36,729 nucleotides of DNA from an uncultured Lachnospiraceae bacterium. GTDB lineage: Bacteria > Bacillota > Clostridia > Lachnospirales > Lachnospiraceae. Both the position numbers and the translations under genes were made by a program. This document shows, in pieces, positions 8,128 to 16,090 of this stretch. The stretch is from positions 1-36,729 of the forward strand of contig CAJTUC010000036.1 of the NCBI GenBank assembly GCA_910579395.1, read 5' to 3'. The stretch's first letter is position 1. The number at the start of each line of letters is the position of its first letter. The notes under the pieces are model-generated. The model ran no database searches and was not told the origin of the DNA. It saw only the letters and a program-made list of their open reading frames with translations.

Positions 8128-8154
8128 GATTTTCCACACACTGTGTGGAAAATC
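8128..8154. repeat. Perfect 27-bp palindrome
   Basis: GATTTTCCACACA, a single C, then TGTGTGGAAAATC: 13 bp arms with a one-base centre (8128-8140 and 8142-8154). It lies 10 bp before the recognisable part of the nuclease relic. No T run follows. It may be an operator, a cruciform or the scar of a mobile element. Confidence 0.6.
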
Positions 8155-8164
8155 GCAAGGAGTG

Positions 8165-8419
8165 CTTTCCTAGTCTCATTATCGTGTATTGCTGCAGGTG
8201 GCAGATTCTGCTGCCCGCAGTTGGTATGAGAAAGAATCATATGAGCAGGCATGGAGTGTCCGCACTTTACAGCGTAATATCAATACGCAATATTATTACC
8301 GTATACTACAGTCTCAGCATAAAGATTTGGTTGAACAGGAAATGCTTGAAAAGACTTCCGGTTTTCAGAATGATAAGCTGGAATTTGCCGTGCGTCCTTT
8401 TGTAAATAAATACAAATAA
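8165..8419 (+). pseudogene. Relic of a DUF1016 (YhcG-like) PDDEXK nuclease
   Basis: An internal piece of the DUF1016 N-terminal domain: SHYRVLLQV, then AARSWYEKES, AWSVRTLQRNINTQYYYRILQSQ and QNDKLEF, blocks I recognise from YhcG-like nucleases. The same frame is interrupted at 8171-8173 by TAG exactly where the family has Trp in LSWSHY, so the expected TGG has become TAG. The frame then runs to a stop at 8419, with no nuclease C-terminal domain. The full protein is normally about 340 residues and often travels with restriction or defence genes. Here only about 80 residues survive, next to a perfect palindrome. It is dead, and evidence of past mobile or defence DNA. Confidence 0.75.
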
Positions 8420-8529
8420 TACCTTAAAAAATGCGATGTGTACCAAAACATATCATCTTTTCTCCTTTTTCTGATAAACTGGAAAAAGCACTCAAAAAGA
8501 TAATGATGATAAAAGCGAGGTACAGGACC

Positions 8530-10530
8530 GTGGGAAAAACCATCAAGGGAAAACTGACGACCAGTGTAATTTGTATGGTCGTGGTAAGCATTTTATTGAC
8601 TACGATGGGAATTGTTATCGTAGCAGGAAGACGTCTGATCAAAGACCAGACAGAGGCATTGCAGATTTATGCGGACAGGTATGCGGAAGAAATCAATACA
8701 TGGATTGAAAATGAAAAGATGCTGGCAGACGGAGCGGCAAACAGTATAGAGGCGGTGCAGAATACTGACAGCGATTTCATTCAGTCCGTTATGGATACCT
8801 TTGCGGCAGGCAGGGGAGAACTTTTGAATTTATATTGCGGGACAAAGGACAGCAGATTCCTTCAATCCAATAAAGAAGCGGAAATACCGGAAGGATATGA
8901 TCCTGTACAGCGCGGCTGGTTTCAGCAGGCGGCTGCGGCAGGTACGGTTATTGTAACGGATCCTTACTGGGATGTGATCACGAATCAGATGTGCACGACA
9001 ATTGCATCGCCGGTATATATAGATAATGAGTTGGAGGCAGTCATCGGACTGGATGTAACGCTTGGCACGGTGACAGACCTGACGGCGAGCATTGACTTTG
9101 CGGAAGGCGTATATGGATTCCTGGTAGACAGCAGCGGGCAGTATGTGGCGCATGCAAATAAAGCATATGAACCTTCGGCGGACAATGCGGTTCTCGTAAC
9201 GGATATTATGCCCGGGCTCATGGATTTGATATCCGGCACAAGCGGCAGTGTGATAGAGCTAACTGATTATGATGGCAGCAGATGCTATTTTGCAGCGGCG
9301 GGCATTGACGGAAGTCAGTGGAAAATGGGCGTGGTCGTGCCTACGGCAAACGTCAGGAGTTCTTTGCTCGTCATGATTACGGTAGCGGTTATCATCGCAC
9401 TTTTTATTACAGTGATTGTCGCAGCTATTATGGCGGGACTGATTGGAAAAATGTTAGAGCCGGTGCAGATGCTGAAACAATTTGCGTCTGGCGACTTTTC
9501 GGAAAATGTTGTCAGTGAGAAGGGAATTCCCAAAGAGTATAAAAACGAAACAGAGCAGATTAAGACGGCGACCGTGGAAGTAAAGCAGCAAATCAGGGGC
9601 ATTATTCTGAATACGAAACAAGAGGCAGGAAGCATCGGTACGATAGCGGAGGAAACTTCCGCGAAAATGACGGTGCTGACAAAGGATATTTCCGAAATCG
9701 CCGACTCTACGCTGCAGGTATTGAATCAGACGACAGAGGCAAAAAAGCTGGCTGATAAAATAAAGAGTACCGGACAGGAACTGTATCTGGCGGTCGAAGC
9801 GGTGGCAAAGAAAGCAGGAGAAGCCGCGGAGCAGTCGGGGGATATTATGGAGCGGGCCGGAAAGCAGCATGAAAGTTCGGAAGCTTCCAGTGATGAGGCG
9901 GTCGCGTTATATCAGGAGACCAAAGAGGAACTTGAAATGGCGATCGCGGACAGTCAGAAAGTGCGGGAGATAGATACGCTGACAGAAGAAATTCTTTCTA
10001 TCAGTTCACAGACGAACCTTCTTGCGCTGAACGCTTCCATAGAGGCGGCGAGGGCCGGAGATGCCGGAAAAGGTTTTGCGGTCGTTGCGGATGAGATACG
10101 TCAGTTAGCAGACCACTCTAAAGTGGCGGTCGATAAGATTCGGAAAGTGACGGAGAGCGTTGTGCAGAATGTGTCCTTTTTGTCGCAAAGCTCCGGTAGG
10201 CTATTGGAGTTTATGAACGATAAGGTTATGGAAGATTACCATGACATGACGAAACTGGCCGAAATGTACGAGGAAGATGCGGCATTTTACAATAGCATTT
10301 CCGGCGACCTCGGTTCGGCTTCGACAGAAATGAGAGCCGGCATCGCAGGTATCAATGAGTCAATTCTGGTGATTGCGGAACTTGTAGGGACGATTGCAGA
10401 ATATATGCAGGGAATGAGGCAGTCGGCGGAGAGCTCTGATGAGAGTTCCAAAGATGTTCTCATGCAGATGGAAGAATTGTTCCGGTTGAGTGAAATTTTG
10501 AATCAGACAGTGGAATCTTTTAAAGTTTGA
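8530..10530 (+). CDS. Methyl-accepting chemotaxis protein with dCache sensor
   Basis: About 666 residues. TM1 lies near residues 12-33, an extracellular sensor spans about 40-270, TM2 about 277-306, then a short HAMP-like linker and a long cytoplasmic coiled coil whose tip reads SSQTNLLALNASIEAARAGD. The sensor contains YDPVQRGWF followed by DPYWD, close to the Y-x4-R-x-W-Y...D amino-acid-binding motif of dCache_1 domains (Phe for the last Tyr), so an amino acid ligand is possible. Start chosen at GTG 8530 because GAGG lies 9 bp upstream and the N-terminus becomes the usual short charged stretch before TM1. ATG 8503 and 8431 are alternatives without a ribosome site. No che genes are nearby. 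Confidence 0.9.
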   Translation: MGKTIKGKLTTSVICMVVVSILLTTMGIVIVAGRRLIKDQTEALQIYADRYAEEINTWIENEKMLADGAANSIEAVQNTDSDFIQSVMDTFAAGRGELLNLYCGTKDSRFLQSNKEAEIPEGYDPVQRGWFQQAAAAGTVIVTDPYWDVITNQMCTTIASPVYIDNELEAVIGLDVTLGTVTDLTASIDFAEGVYGFLVDSSGQYVAHANKAYEPSADNAVLVTDIMPGLMDLISGTSGSVIELTDYDGSRCYFAAAGIDGSQWKMGVVVPTANVRSSLLVMITVAVIIALFITVIVAAIMAGLIGKMLEPVQMLKQFASGDFSENVVSEKGIPKEYKNETEQIKTATVEVKQQIRGIILNTKQEAGSIGTIAEETSAKMTVLTKDISEIADSTLQVLNQTTEAKKLADKIKSTGQELYLAVEAVAKKAGEAAEQSGDIMERAGKQHESSEASSDEAVALYQETKEELEMAIADSQKVREIDTLTEEILSISSQTNLLALNASIEAARAGDAGKGFAVVADEIRQLADHSKVAVDKIRKVTESVVQNVSFLSQSSGRLLEFMNDKVMEDYHDMTKLAEMYEEDAAFYNSISGDLGSASTEMRAGIAGINESILVIAELVGTIAEYMQGMRQSAESSDESSKDVLMQMEELFRLSEILNQTVESFKV

Positions 10531-10638
10531 ACACAGGCCTGATTATTAATATGGTTTTTGAAAGAGTATATTGGATTTATAAGATTGAATATGCGTCTGT
10601 CATATTTTCAGATTATCATCTTTTTGGGAAATGATATG

Positions 10639-10667
10639 TTGAAAATGTGTCAGGCGCATATTATAAT
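10639..10667 (+). promoter_or_regulatory. Sigma-A promoter of the DUF3737 gene
   Basis: TTGAAA (10639-10644), 17 bp, TATAAT (10662-10667). It lies about 60 bp before ATG 10727 and is the best promoter in the 196-base gap after the chemoreceptor. It probably starts the transcript for DUF3737 and the acetyltransferase. Confidence 0.65.
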
Positions 10668-10726
10668 ATTGGCAGTTTTGGGAAAAGGGGAGACAGGTTG
10701 AGAGAAAGGCATGGTATTAATATAAT

Positions 10727-11600
10727 ATGAATCAATTCGATAAGATTATCACAGAACGACAGTTCGACGAAGAACGGGCGCTTTATCATTTACAGAATAG
10801 CTGGGTCAGTAAGTGTAATTTTGCAGGCCCTGCCGACGGCGAATCTGTTTTGAAGGAAGCACGCAATATCGCCGTAGAGAAATGCAGTTTTTCGCTCCGC
10901 TATCCGCTGTGGCATGTGAAAAGTTTTTCTCTGGCAGATTCTGCCATGGATGAACTGACGCGCGCGGCAATCTGGTATGCAGACGATGGAGAGATTACGG
11001 AGCAGGCTGCATGGAATCAAGGCAGTCCGGGAGTGTGGTCATATTCGCCTGATTGATTGTGATATCGACTCACAGGAATTTGGCTGGAAATGCACAGAGA
11101 TTACCATGAAAGACTGCACGGTCAATTCGGAATATCTATTTTTTGACAGTAAAAACGTTACGTTGTCGGATATTAAAATGACCGGAAAATATTCTTTTCA
11201 ATATATGGAGAATCTTGTGATTGAGAACTGTACGCTGGATACGAAAGATGCTTTCTGGCACAGTAAAAATGTAATGGTAAAGAACAGCTTTGTAAAGGGA
11301 GAATATCTCGGCTGGTTTTCCGACGGGCTGACGCTCATCGACTGTAAAATTATCGGAACACAGCCGCTTTGCTATTGTAAAAATCTGAAGCTGATCAACT
11401 GTACGATGGAAGAAACAGATCTTGCTTTTGAGTATTCCGATGTGGAAGCGGATATCATTGGAAATGTGATGTCGGTCAAAAATCCGAGATCCGGAAGAAT
11501 CATTTTGGACAGTGTGGATGAAGTTATTATGGAAGATGCGGCGATGGAGTGCAGCGGGGAAGTGATCGTGCGCATCGGCGGACAGAGGTGCAGCAGGTAA
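10727..11600 (+). pseudogene. DUF3737 family protein, frameshifted
   Basis: Two overlapping frames together make a complete DUF3737 protein (right-handed beta-helix-like, function unknown, usually about 280 residues). Frame one (10727-11056) gives CSFSLRYPLWH and DELTRAAIWYADDGEITE. Frame two carries on with RLHGIKAVREC and runs to 11600 with CTLDTKDAFWHSKN, VKGEYLGWFS, GTQPLCYC and VKNPRSG. The switch lies at about 11000-11005, at GGAGCAGG. Losing two bases of an expected GAGAGC, or gaining one base, would explain it. The gene is either newly broken or carries a sequencing error; every motif on both sides is well kept, which argues for a recent event. The acetyltransferase starts 26 bp downstream. 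Confidence 0.85.
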
Positions 11601-11626
11601 AAAGCAAAGGAAGGGAACAAAAAGAT

Positions 11627-12394
11627 ATGACAAATCAGGAAATCATGCGGATAGCAATGGAGCAGTCTGCCCGCGATCTCAACTGTCGGGCAGAGGATTT
11701 TCTGCGCTCTGAGAATGTTATTGTAAAATCGTATATCGGGCCGGAAGCAAGGCGGTATTATAAGGAACCCGTACCATGTAATCTGGTTTCTTATGGCAAC
11801 AATATCGTGGCTTCCGTAAAAGATGAATATAGAGAAATCGTAGAAACTTATATGGAACGCTATACTTTTTACCATTGTTTTGAAACACCCAATATGCTCG
11901 TGCTGGATGAGGCATTGCGAAAGGAAGGGCAGAGAGTCTGCTTTATGGCGGAATATTTTCTGCCGGATATCGATTTACTGAGGCCTTTGGAATGCCCGTA
12001 TGAGTTAAAACTGTTGGAACAGAAAGACTTCGCGGAGCTGTATATTGACACATGGAGCAATGCGCTCTGTGCGGATAGAAAAGAGCTGGATGTTCTCGGA
12101 ATCGGTGCGTATGAACACGGACGGCTGATCGGTTTGGCCGGATGTTCTGCGGACTGCGATGCGATGTGGCAGATTGGCGTGGATGTGCTTCCCGAATTTC
12201 GCAGGAAAGGTATCGCATCGGCGCTTACGGGCAGGCTCGCGCTGGAAATCATTGAGCGTGAAAAGGTACCGTTCTATTGTTCGGCATGGTCGAATGTGCG
12301 GTCCGCCAGAAATGCGGTAAAAAGCGGTTTTCTTCCGGCGTGGGTTGAAATGACGGCAAAACCGCGGGAGACGGTGGAAGATATGAATCGATAA
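11627..12394 (+). CDS. GNAT family N-acetyltransferase
   Basis: 255 residues with a C-terminal GNAT fold. The acetyl-CoA motif A is IGVDVLPEFRRKGIASALT (about 184-202), preceded by GLAGCSADCD (strand beta4) and followed by CSAWSNVRSARNAVKSGF, the usual motif B region. The N-terminal 120 residues are a separate domain seen in larger GNAT proteins of Firmicutes. The substrate is unknown. Start ATG 11627 follows AAAGGAAGGG; the frame is open to 11549, but that segment overlaps DUF3737. It is probably in one transcript with DUF3737. Confidence 0.88.
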   Translation: MTNQEIMRIAMEQSARDLNCRAEDFLRSENVIVKSYIGPEARRYYKEPVPCNLVSYGNNIVASVKDEYREIVETYMERYTFYHCFETPNMLVLDEALRKEGQRVCFMAEYFLPDIDLLRPLECPYELKLLEQKDFAELYIDTWSNALCADRKELDVLGIGAYEHGRLIGLAGCSADCDAMWQIGVDVLPEFRRKGIASALTGRLALEIIEREKVPFYCSAWSNVRSARNAVKSGFLPAWVEMTAKPRETVEDMNR

Positions 12395-12398
12395 AGAA

Positions 12399-12759
12399 TT
12401 GCTATTTGTATGGAAAAAGAGGCTTACGGATTGTACGAGGGAGGAATTTAATGGACTGTTTCGGAAGGCGCTTGAAGAAATTCTGGCACAATGCCGGGAA
12501 TATGGAAGTCCATGTATTTGCGATGAATTTGGCTTCGAGCGGGATACAACGAAAGATGCTGTTATCTATACGCGCATGAAAGATACGATAAAACTTTTAG
12601 ATGAGTATGATTTGAGCTGGGTCATACGGACCTATAAAGATATGGGGCTTACTTATCTTGAGTAAAATTTCATGGGAAGAAATCCGGGCATATCCGCAAG
12701 ACTTTGCATTGGAAAACTGCCGGCTTGACGAGAAGTTTCTGGAGGCTATGAGGAAGTAA
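12399..12759 (+). pseudogene. Remnant of a GH5-like glycosidase C-terminus
   Basis: An 88-codon frame (12399-12665) looks like the last strands of a GH5/clan-A glycosidase: CICDEFGFERD, where the Glu would be the nucleophile, then LLDEYDLSWVIRTYKDMGL. There is no signal, no acid/base half and no ribosome site. After the TAA at 12665 a coding-like peptide continues in another frame (WEEIRAYPQDFALENCRLDE) to 12759, suggesting a second lesion. I read it as a decayed gene fragment between the acetyltransferase and the ABC genes. The family assignment is moderate: the motif match is short, and a small functional protein cannot be excluded. Confidence 0.5.
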
Positions 12760-12760
12760 C

Positions 12761-13573
12761 ATGATCGCATTGGAACACATTATAAAAGAATATGACGGAA
12801 AAATTATTTTGAATGATATTCATTTCACGATAGAGCAGGGACAGTCGCTTGCTTTTACAGGACAAAACGGATGTGGGAAAAGCACCTTGCTGAAAATCAT
12901 CGCCGGGCTCGTAAGACCTACGAAAGGAACAGTCTGTATCGAGAAAGAGAAACTGATTCATTATGTGCCCGAACATTTTCCTAAAATGAATCTTACGGCA
13001 AAACGTTATTTGTACTACATGAGCAGGATGGACAAACTGGAAAGTGCGGCATTGGAAACACGCATACACGAGTTGGCGGAAGAATTCTTTGTATCGAATA
13101 TGCTGGATATTCCCATGAAATATCTGTCAAAAGGAAGTCTGCAGAAAATCGGCGTGATACAGGCTCTGTTAAAAGAACCGGATATTTTGTTATTGGACGA
13201 GCCGCTGTCCGGACAGGATGTGATGTCCCAACAGGTATTTATTCAGAAAATACAGGAACTGCAGAGGCATCATGCAACAATTTTAATGTCCTGCCATGAA
13301 CCTTATCTTGCAGATGCCATCGCTGATGACGTGTATCAGTTTGTGGAAGGAAAAATTGTTTTAGCCAGTCATCAATCGGCGGGTGAAGTGCAATGGTATA
13401 CGATGTTTTTTGTGAGAACAAAAAAGGCAGGTGTTCCGGAAAAATGGAAAGGACATCTACAGTTCACAGAACAGGGGTGCATTTTGAGAGTGGCAGAGAG
13501 TGAGTGTGACCGTGCCATGAGCGAGATGTCGGGAGCCGGATGGAATTTGAGAGGCATGCACTGTGAAAAATAA
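12761..13573 (+). CDS. ABC transporter ATP-binding protein
   Basis: 270 residues. Walker A is GQNGCGKST (34-42), signature LSKGS (122-126, in place of LSGGQ), Walker B ILLLDE with Asp146 and Glu147, D-loop SGQD and switch His179. It is a single-domain ATPase of the drug/antibiotic-export type. The last 65 residues after the core form a small extra domain. The divergent signature Ser-Lys-Gly-Ser is seen in some export ATPases and need not abolish activity. ATG 12761 begins two bases after the stop of the glycosidase remnant. The membrane partner follows after 35 bp. The cargo is unknown. Confidence 0.93.
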   Translation: MIALEHIIKEYDGKIILNDIHFTIEQGQSLAFTGQNGCGKSTLLKIIAGLVRPTKGTVCIEKEKLIHYVPEHFPKMNLTAKRYLYYMSRMDKLESAALETRIHELAEEFFVSNMLDIPMKYLSKGSLQKIGVIQALLKEPDILLLDEPLSGQDVMSQQVFIQKIQELQRHHATILMSCHEPYLADAIADDVYQFVEGKIVLASHQSAGEVQWYTMFFVRTKKAGVPEKWKGHLQFTEQGCILRVAESECDRAMSEMSGAGWNLRGMHCEK

Positions 13574-13608
13574 ATTTTCCACGGGCTGAGCAGGAAAGGA
13601 AGATTACA

Positions 13609-14340
13609 ATGAAGGTCATAAATGAATTTGTGAGATATCAATATAGGCAGTATGCCCTGTCTGCAAAATATGTAGTGCCACTCATCGCATTATTTGCCGT
13701 ATTTGGCATTATGTATAGTGTAACACCGATTGCGGTCGTCAGCAATTTTGCGGTTATGAGCCTTGTATTGTTTATGTTCATGGTCGGAATCGGAATGACC
13801 TGTCAGGAGATAGAACCAGAGGTGTCGGAACAGATTATTATTCTGCGCATGCAGAGTGCACGGAAATATTATACCGGACAGGTTTTGTTTTCAGGGATTC
13901 TTAGTGTTACAGCCGCGGTGTTCACCCTTTGCTATCCGATTCTGTTTCATTATTGGCATGGAAAAATGCTGTTTACACGAAATATACAGGCATCGGATAT
14001 CGCAGGAGGATTTTTACTGATGTCCGCCTGCTCCTTTGTGGGCTGTATGGTGGGCGGAATATTTTCGCCAAGAATCATACGGGAGCGAAAAGCGGGAACT
14101 GCGCTGACGATCATCTGTGCGTTGGTTTCCGTAGTGAAGCTTGGCATTGTGGCCGAATTTCCGAAATCAAAATATATTCTGTGGATTATGCCGCCGGTAT
14201 CCGACATGGTGAGATGGTTCATGAAAGAAGAATACTTTCAGATGGGAAAAGTAATAGAAGCCTTTTTCATCTTAATGGTTTATGGAAGTGCATTAGCGGT
14301 TATAAAAGTAGAGTTGTCAAGAATCAGGAAATTCAATTAA
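13609..14340 (+). CDS. ABC transporter membrane protein
   Basis: 243 residues with about six hydrophobic segments (near 20-36, 41-60, 92-110, 128-150, 163-182 and 212-233), typical of ABC-2-like permeases that pair with a single-domain ATPase. No substrate motif is recognisable. It sits directly after the ATPase gene behind GGAAAGGAAG, so the two very likely form a homodimeric-ATPase exporter or a bacteriocin/lantibiotic-immunity-type transporter. It ends 60 bp before the convergent glnA, with a hairpin between. Confidence 0.85.
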   Translation: MKVINEFVRYQYRQYALSAKYVVPLIALFAVFGIMYSVTPIAVVSNFAVMSLVLFMFMVGIGMTCQEIEPEVSEQIIILRMQSARKYYTGQVLFSGILSVTAAVFTLCYPILFHYWHGKMLFTRNIQASDIAGGFLLMSACSFVGCMVGGIFSPRIIRERKAGTALTIICALVSVVKLGIVAEFPKSKYILWIMPPVSDMVRWFMKEEYFQMGKVIEAFFILMVYGSALAVIKVELSRIRKFN

Positions 14341-14354
14341 TTTCCTAAAATTAT

Positions 14355-14380
14355 GGAGAATGCCCTGACGGGCATTCTCC
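14355..14380. terminator. Bidirectional hairpin between the ABC operon and glnA
   Basis: GGAGAATGCCC-TGAC-GGGCATTCTCC: an 11 bp perfect stem with a TGAC loop between convergent genes. T runs are weak on both sides, but position and symmetry suit a shared terminator. The stem core (GAATGCCC/GGGCATTC) and TGAC loop resemble hairpins at 18404-18430 and 19172-19193. Confidence 0.65.
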
Positions 14381-14400
14381 TGCATGCGCTTCACGCACTT

Positions 14401-15831
14401 TTAGAGATCGTAATACGCCTTAAATTCAGCCGGATTCGGAATCTGTTCCATCTTTTTCAGTTCTTCGCGTTTACGCGCTACCCACACATCAATGAGTCGC
14501 TGCGGGAAAACGCCGCCTTTTGTCAGATAATCGTGGTCGGCCTCCAGTGCGTCCAGCGCTTCGCCCAGCGATTTCGGCAGTCCTTTGATTTTTTTCTGTT
14601 CTTCTTCGGAAAGTGTATAAAGATTGAAATCATAAGGCCCCCAGCCATTTTCAGCAGGGTCGATCTGATTCTCGATACCATCCAGTCCCGCCATCAGAAT
14701 TGCCGCATAAGCGTAATAAGGATTAGCCGTCGCATCAGGGTTGCGCAGTTCAAATCTTTTCGCTTCCGGGGACTTCGCATAGGCCGGAATGCGGATGACT
14801 GCACTGCGGTTGGAAGTTGCATAGCCGACTGTGACAGGCGCTTCATATCCCGGTACGAGACGTTTGAAAGAGTTTGTGGACGGATTGGTGAATGCACACA
14901 GAGATGCGATATGTTTCAACAGACCGCCGATAAAATAATGTGCCGTACGGCTGAGGCCGGAATAACCGTTCTCATCATAGAACAGCGGCTTGCCGTCCTT
15001 CATTAACAGCATATGTACATGCAGGCCGTTTCCGGCTTCCTGATAGATTGGCTTCGGCATGAAGGTTGCTGTCTTGCCTTCCTGCGCCGCCATATTTTTA
15101 ATGATATATTTGATGATCATCGTATTGTCGGCCATTTCAGGCATATCCGCAAGCTCTACCTCGATTTCCATCTGGCCGGGACCGCCTACTTCATGGTGGT
15201 GGTATTTTACTTTGATACCCCAGTCCTCCATCGCCATACACATACGGCTGCGCAGGTCATATCCAACATCCTGCGGCGCCGCCACATGATAACCGCCTTT
15301 TGCCGGCACTTCATAACCGTTATTTCCCGGAACTTCCAGATTGCAGTTCCAGTCCGCCTGTCTTGTATCAACCCAGTAGCCGCATCTGCGCGGCGTCACT
15401 TCAAAACGAACGCGGTCTAACAGATAGAATTCGAATTCCGGCCCGATGATCATCCGGTCGGCGATACCGTTCTCTTTCATATATTCTACCGCCCGCAGGC
15501 TCACATTTTTCGGATACTGGTCAAAAGGCTTATTTTCACCCTTTCCGATCGTGCATACATTGCCGCACATTGTCAGCGTCGGTACGTCCGCAAAAGGATC
15601 CACATAAGCGGTATCCGGATCCGGTAAAAATACCATATCGCTTTTTTCAACAGGTGCATACCCGTAATTGGAACCGTCAAAACCGATGCCATAGGTAAAA
15701 GTGTCTTCATTGAACCGTTCTACCGGAATCGTAATGTGGCGCCAGCGCCCGTCGATATCCGTCATTTTAAAATCGATCATGCGGATATTCTGTTCCTCAC
15801 ACAACTTTCTGATTTCTTTACTTCTGTCCAT
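14401..15831 (-). CDS. glnA: Glutamine synthetase type I
   Basis: 476 residues making glutamine from glutamate, ammonia and ATP. Family blocks are DGSNYGY, IIGPEFEFYL (metal ligands), YHHHEVGGPGQ, NGLHVHM, NRSAVIRIP and the C-terminal ELRNPDATANPY. Start is set at the ATG ending at 15831 because AAAGGGG lies 7 bp upstream; 15 further in-frame residues upstream are not typical of the family. It diverges from the DUF1538/P-II-like pair, a nitrogen context. Two -10 boxes lie upstream (15891 and 15924). No GlnR/TnrA box was evident by eye. Confidence 0.95.
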   Translation of the reverse strand: MDRSKEIRKLCEEQNIRMIDFKMTDIDGRWRHITIPVERFNEDTFTYGIGFDGSNYGYAPVEKSDMVFLPDPDTAYVDPFADVPTLTMCGNVCTIGKGENKPFDQYPKNVSLRAVEYMKENGIADRMIIGPEFEFYLLDRVRFEVTPRRCGYWVDTRQADWNCNLEVPGNNGYEVPAKGGYHVAAPQDVGYDLRSRMCMAMEDWGIKVKYHHHEVGGPGQMEIEVELADMPEMADNTMIIKYIIKNMAAQEGKTATFMPKPIYQEAGNGLHVHMLLMKDGKPLFYDENGYSGLSRTAHYFIGGLLKHIASLCAFTNPSTNSFKRLVPGYEAPVTVGYATSNRSAVIRIPAYAKSPEAKRFELRNPDATANPYYAYAAILMAGLDGIENQIDPAENGWGPYDFNLYTLSEEEQKKIKGLPKSLGEALDALEADHDYLTKGGVFPQRLIDVWVARKREELKKMEQIPNPAEFKAYYDL

Positions 15832-15890
15832 ACATAACCCCTTTCTTTTGACATAAGAATCCTGCAGTCCTTCCACGACTGCATAATTAA

Positions 15891-15934
15891 ATTATACCAC
15901 ATGCATAGAAGCAGCTTGCGTCTATTATACCATA
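15891..15934 (-). promoter_or_regulatory. Two glnA promoter -10 boxes
   Basis: Read on the minus strand: TATGGTATAAT (extended -10, 15924-15934) followed at once by AGACGCAAGC, then a second TATAAT (15891-15896). The first shares the -10 and downstream AGACGCAAGC with the cellulase promoter, and nearly so with the hprK promoter. The -35 boxes are poor for both, so an activator or the extended -10 may matter. Confidence 0.55.
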
Positions 15935-16048
15935 GGGAGACAGGTTTTCGCATCATACTTTTTCTTTTGTGCGAATTTGAGCGTATTTATCTTAACAGTT
16001 CCTTAGCGTTAATTTAGCGGTATATTATGCTATCCGAAAAAGGAATTC

Positions 16049-16059
16049 TATGGTACAAT
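16049..16059 (+). promoter_or_regulatory. Extended -10 promoter of the DUF1538/P-II operon
   Basis: TATGGTACAAT, with the TGG extended -10, lies 31 bp before the TTG start at 16091. The -35 (TATCCG at 17 bp) is weak. The same TATGGTACAAT word is used by hprK at 35606-35616. Confidence 0.5.
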
Positions 16060-16090
16060 ACGAGTGTAAAATATAAGGGGTGGTGTAAAC

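Noticed and set aside
8431..8529. Longer N-terminus of the chemoreceptor from ATG 8431
   Set aside because: No ribosome site and no receptor-like sequence; GTG 8530 has GAGG and gives the usual short lead before TM1.
14353..15006. Plus-strand open frame of 217 codons
   Set aside because: Antisense to glnA; Cys/Arg/Phe-rich composition and no family features.
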